In this document: positions 19,168 to 20,595 of the stretch, piece after piece | How the letters are laid out: the number at the start of each line of letters is the position of its first letter | How positions within the stretch are numbered: the stretch's first letter is position 1 | Source of the DNA: Plakobranchus ocellatus | Taxonomy: Eukaryota > Mollusca > Gastropoda > Plakobranchidae | Direction of reading: 5' to 3' | Length of the DNA: 20,595 bases | NCBI GenBank assembly: GCA_019648995.1 | Contig: BLXT01002484.1 | Location: 2,774,482 to 2,795,076, forward strand | The notes under the pieces: model-generated | The model's input: only the letters and a program-made list of their open reading frames with translations | The model's database searches: none | What the model was told of the DNA's origin: nothing | Program-made: the position numbers and the translations under genes

Positions 19168-20595
19168 TTAAGCTATGTTTTTTGCCTCTATTTGTCTTAT
19201 TTTGTGGTGACACTACAGTAAGTGTGATCTTGGTTTTCAAAAAAATTTAACCCTATAATTTGGTTTTATGTTTAATTTCCTATGGACTTTAGCCTCAAAT
19301 AATGAGCCATCTGTTTTTGTATGCCTAGTTCTACAACTTTGCATTTTATAGTATCTCAGGAAATGGTTTTTTTTTATTTGAATTTGAATATAAGTCAAAT
19401 AATATCCATAGCCTTTTTTTTTTTTGCTTTGTTTTGATTCTTTGTATCAGTCAGTGTATCAGTAACCATGATTTAACTTTCAAGTAAGGCGTTAGATTTT
19501 TTCTTTTTTTTTTTTTTTTTTTTTTTGCTTTCACCAAGCTGAAATAAAGGTAGACAGTATGTACTAATGTTGAGTATTTGTTTGACATTTGTAATGTTCA
19601 TATTGTGTGCAGTGTTGAATTTGGCCTCCCGAGTGCTATTTTACAAGTACATTTAGGTAGGTGAACCATCTTGACAAAGGAGGTCCAGTGGCCTTACATC
19701 AGTGCCCTGAGGCAGGGTAACATGCAGTTGCAGTCAGCCACATTCACCTTTATCTCAGGCTATACATGAGCAGTTTTTACAATTCAACCGCAACATAAGC
19801 ACAAATACACCATCAAGTCAGCTCTGAAAAATAATAAACTTATATTTTGTTTTATGAAAATCGCGTTTTAGTAAAAATACAATGTATTGTATATTATGCT
19901 TACTCTCATACTGGCCTTTCATCTTCTAAGAAAGTTTTTCATTAGCTAATTGTTCTGTTTTTTGGTTTTTTTTTTCTGTTATAAACTAAGACTAAAAATG
20001 ATTCATTATCACAAATTGTAAAAGCTGTTTCAGGCAAACAAAATCCATAGTAATTATTTGTTATTTTTCTTAGTGACGGTCTCTACCAATAGGACCTGTG
20101 CGATAGAAAAAAGGAACTTTAAATGCCCTTCTTTCTCTCCGAGGCACACCATACAACAGGTGATTTAAAAATGGATTTACATCTTGTTTATGAAGCTGAT
20201 GATTTCCCTAACATAAAATTCAATTATAATATAATTAGAAATGGGCTAAAGTCGTTTTAAATCCTCAGACCAAGATTTAAGGAATCTACCAAAAAAAGGG
20301 CTTTAATTGTTTGTCTCATACAAGGTTTCTTTCCGCTGATGTGGTATCAAGCTTTTGAGAGTGATTAAGTTTAAATATTGAATTTTGACAAGATTAAAGG
20401 AAGCAATGCAGTCGACTTATTTAATTGATGTGTTGAAGGATTGAAAAGTACTATGCTTAAAATCTACAAATAGGAGTGAAACATTGGAATCTAATATTTA
20501 TTTTTTATCCTGTTTTATTAAATCTGATTCAGTGGTTGCACAAATGTGCTGTGTTGCACATCAATTTAGCAGTGATGATGGTTTTCCGCGGATCC
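19168..20595. other. Non-coding stretch to the window end
   Basis: No gene is supported. It holds a 23-base T run (19504-19526), a strong polyadenylation-like signal (19543) and a GC-richer patch at about 19665-19770 with the small hairpin CCCTG-AGG-CAGGG. A 24-base stretch at 20167-20190 resembles part of XKR exon 1. The final bases form a BamHI site, which need not mean anything. Confidence 0.5.
19543..19548 (+). terminator. Candidate distal polyadenylation signal AATAAA
   Basis: AATAAA is followed 15-70 bases later by a GT/T-rich stretch (TTGAGTATTTGTTTGACATT, then ATTGTGTGCAGTG), which is the best downstream element of any AATAAA in the window. It is preceded by a long T run. It may end a long XKR 3' UTR or an unknown transcript; there is no direct evidence for either. 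Confidence 0.3.

Noticed and set aside
1-20595. CRISPR array, prokaryotic operon or defence system
   Set aside because: No regularly spaced direct repeats with unique spacers, no clustered intronless genes and no Shine-Dalgarno spacing; gene structure and repeats are those of an animal genome.

Overview
The window looks like AT-rich nuclear DNA from an invertebrate animal. It holds one multi-exon gene with canonical GT-AG introns, long non-coding stretches full of A/T homopolymers, and decayed non-LTR retrotransposons. The style of the repeats (degenerate TAGATC arrays, RTE-like LINE remains) suggests a lophotrochozoan, perhaps a mollusc. That is an inference; no sequence here fixes the species.

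Layout. Positions 1-1002 are upstream DNA with no supported gene. From about 760 to 1155 it carries a dense, degenerate palindromic TAGATC/AGATCT repeat, with a good TATA box (1003-1010) inside that interval. The gene, on the + strand, is an XK-related (XKR) membrane protein of the XKR4/6/7 and CED-8 type. Its coding exons are 1342-2156, 4894-5102 and 6735-7609, giving 632 residues. A second in-frame acceptor at 6818/6819 would give 604 residues. Intron 1 (2157-4893) contains a hairpin-rich repeat-like block near 2965-3170. Intron 2 (5103-6734) holds nothing recognisable beyond small palindromes. A polyadenylation signal lies at 7856-7861.

Downstream, 7862-20595 has no convincing protein gene. 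It contains a perfect 38-bp tandem duplication (8530-8605), a dead RTE-like LINE on the + strand (11511-13155, with stops, frameshifts, a lost RT block and YAED in place of YADD), a short LINE ORF2 tail on the - strand (15725-16132), an (AT)n tract, and a 618-bp non-autonomous DNA-transposon-like element (18550-19167) with imperfect terminal inverted repeats flanked by TTA on both sides. The + strand stays rich in T runs throughout, and a second good AATAAA with GT-rich downstream sequence occurs at 19543. A very long 3' UTR or an unannotated transcript is therefore possible but unproven.

Function. XKR proteins of this branch are phospholipid scramblases, several of which are switched on by caspase cleavage of a cytosolic tail. 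This one has a textbook-looking caspase-3-type DQVD/G site in its N-terminal tail (residues 110-114), further weaker sites in both tails, and a class I PDZ-type C-terminus (SVL). These, together with the alternative acceptor, are the most biologically interesting points in the window. I found no RNA gene, CRISPR array or clearly new multi-gene system.
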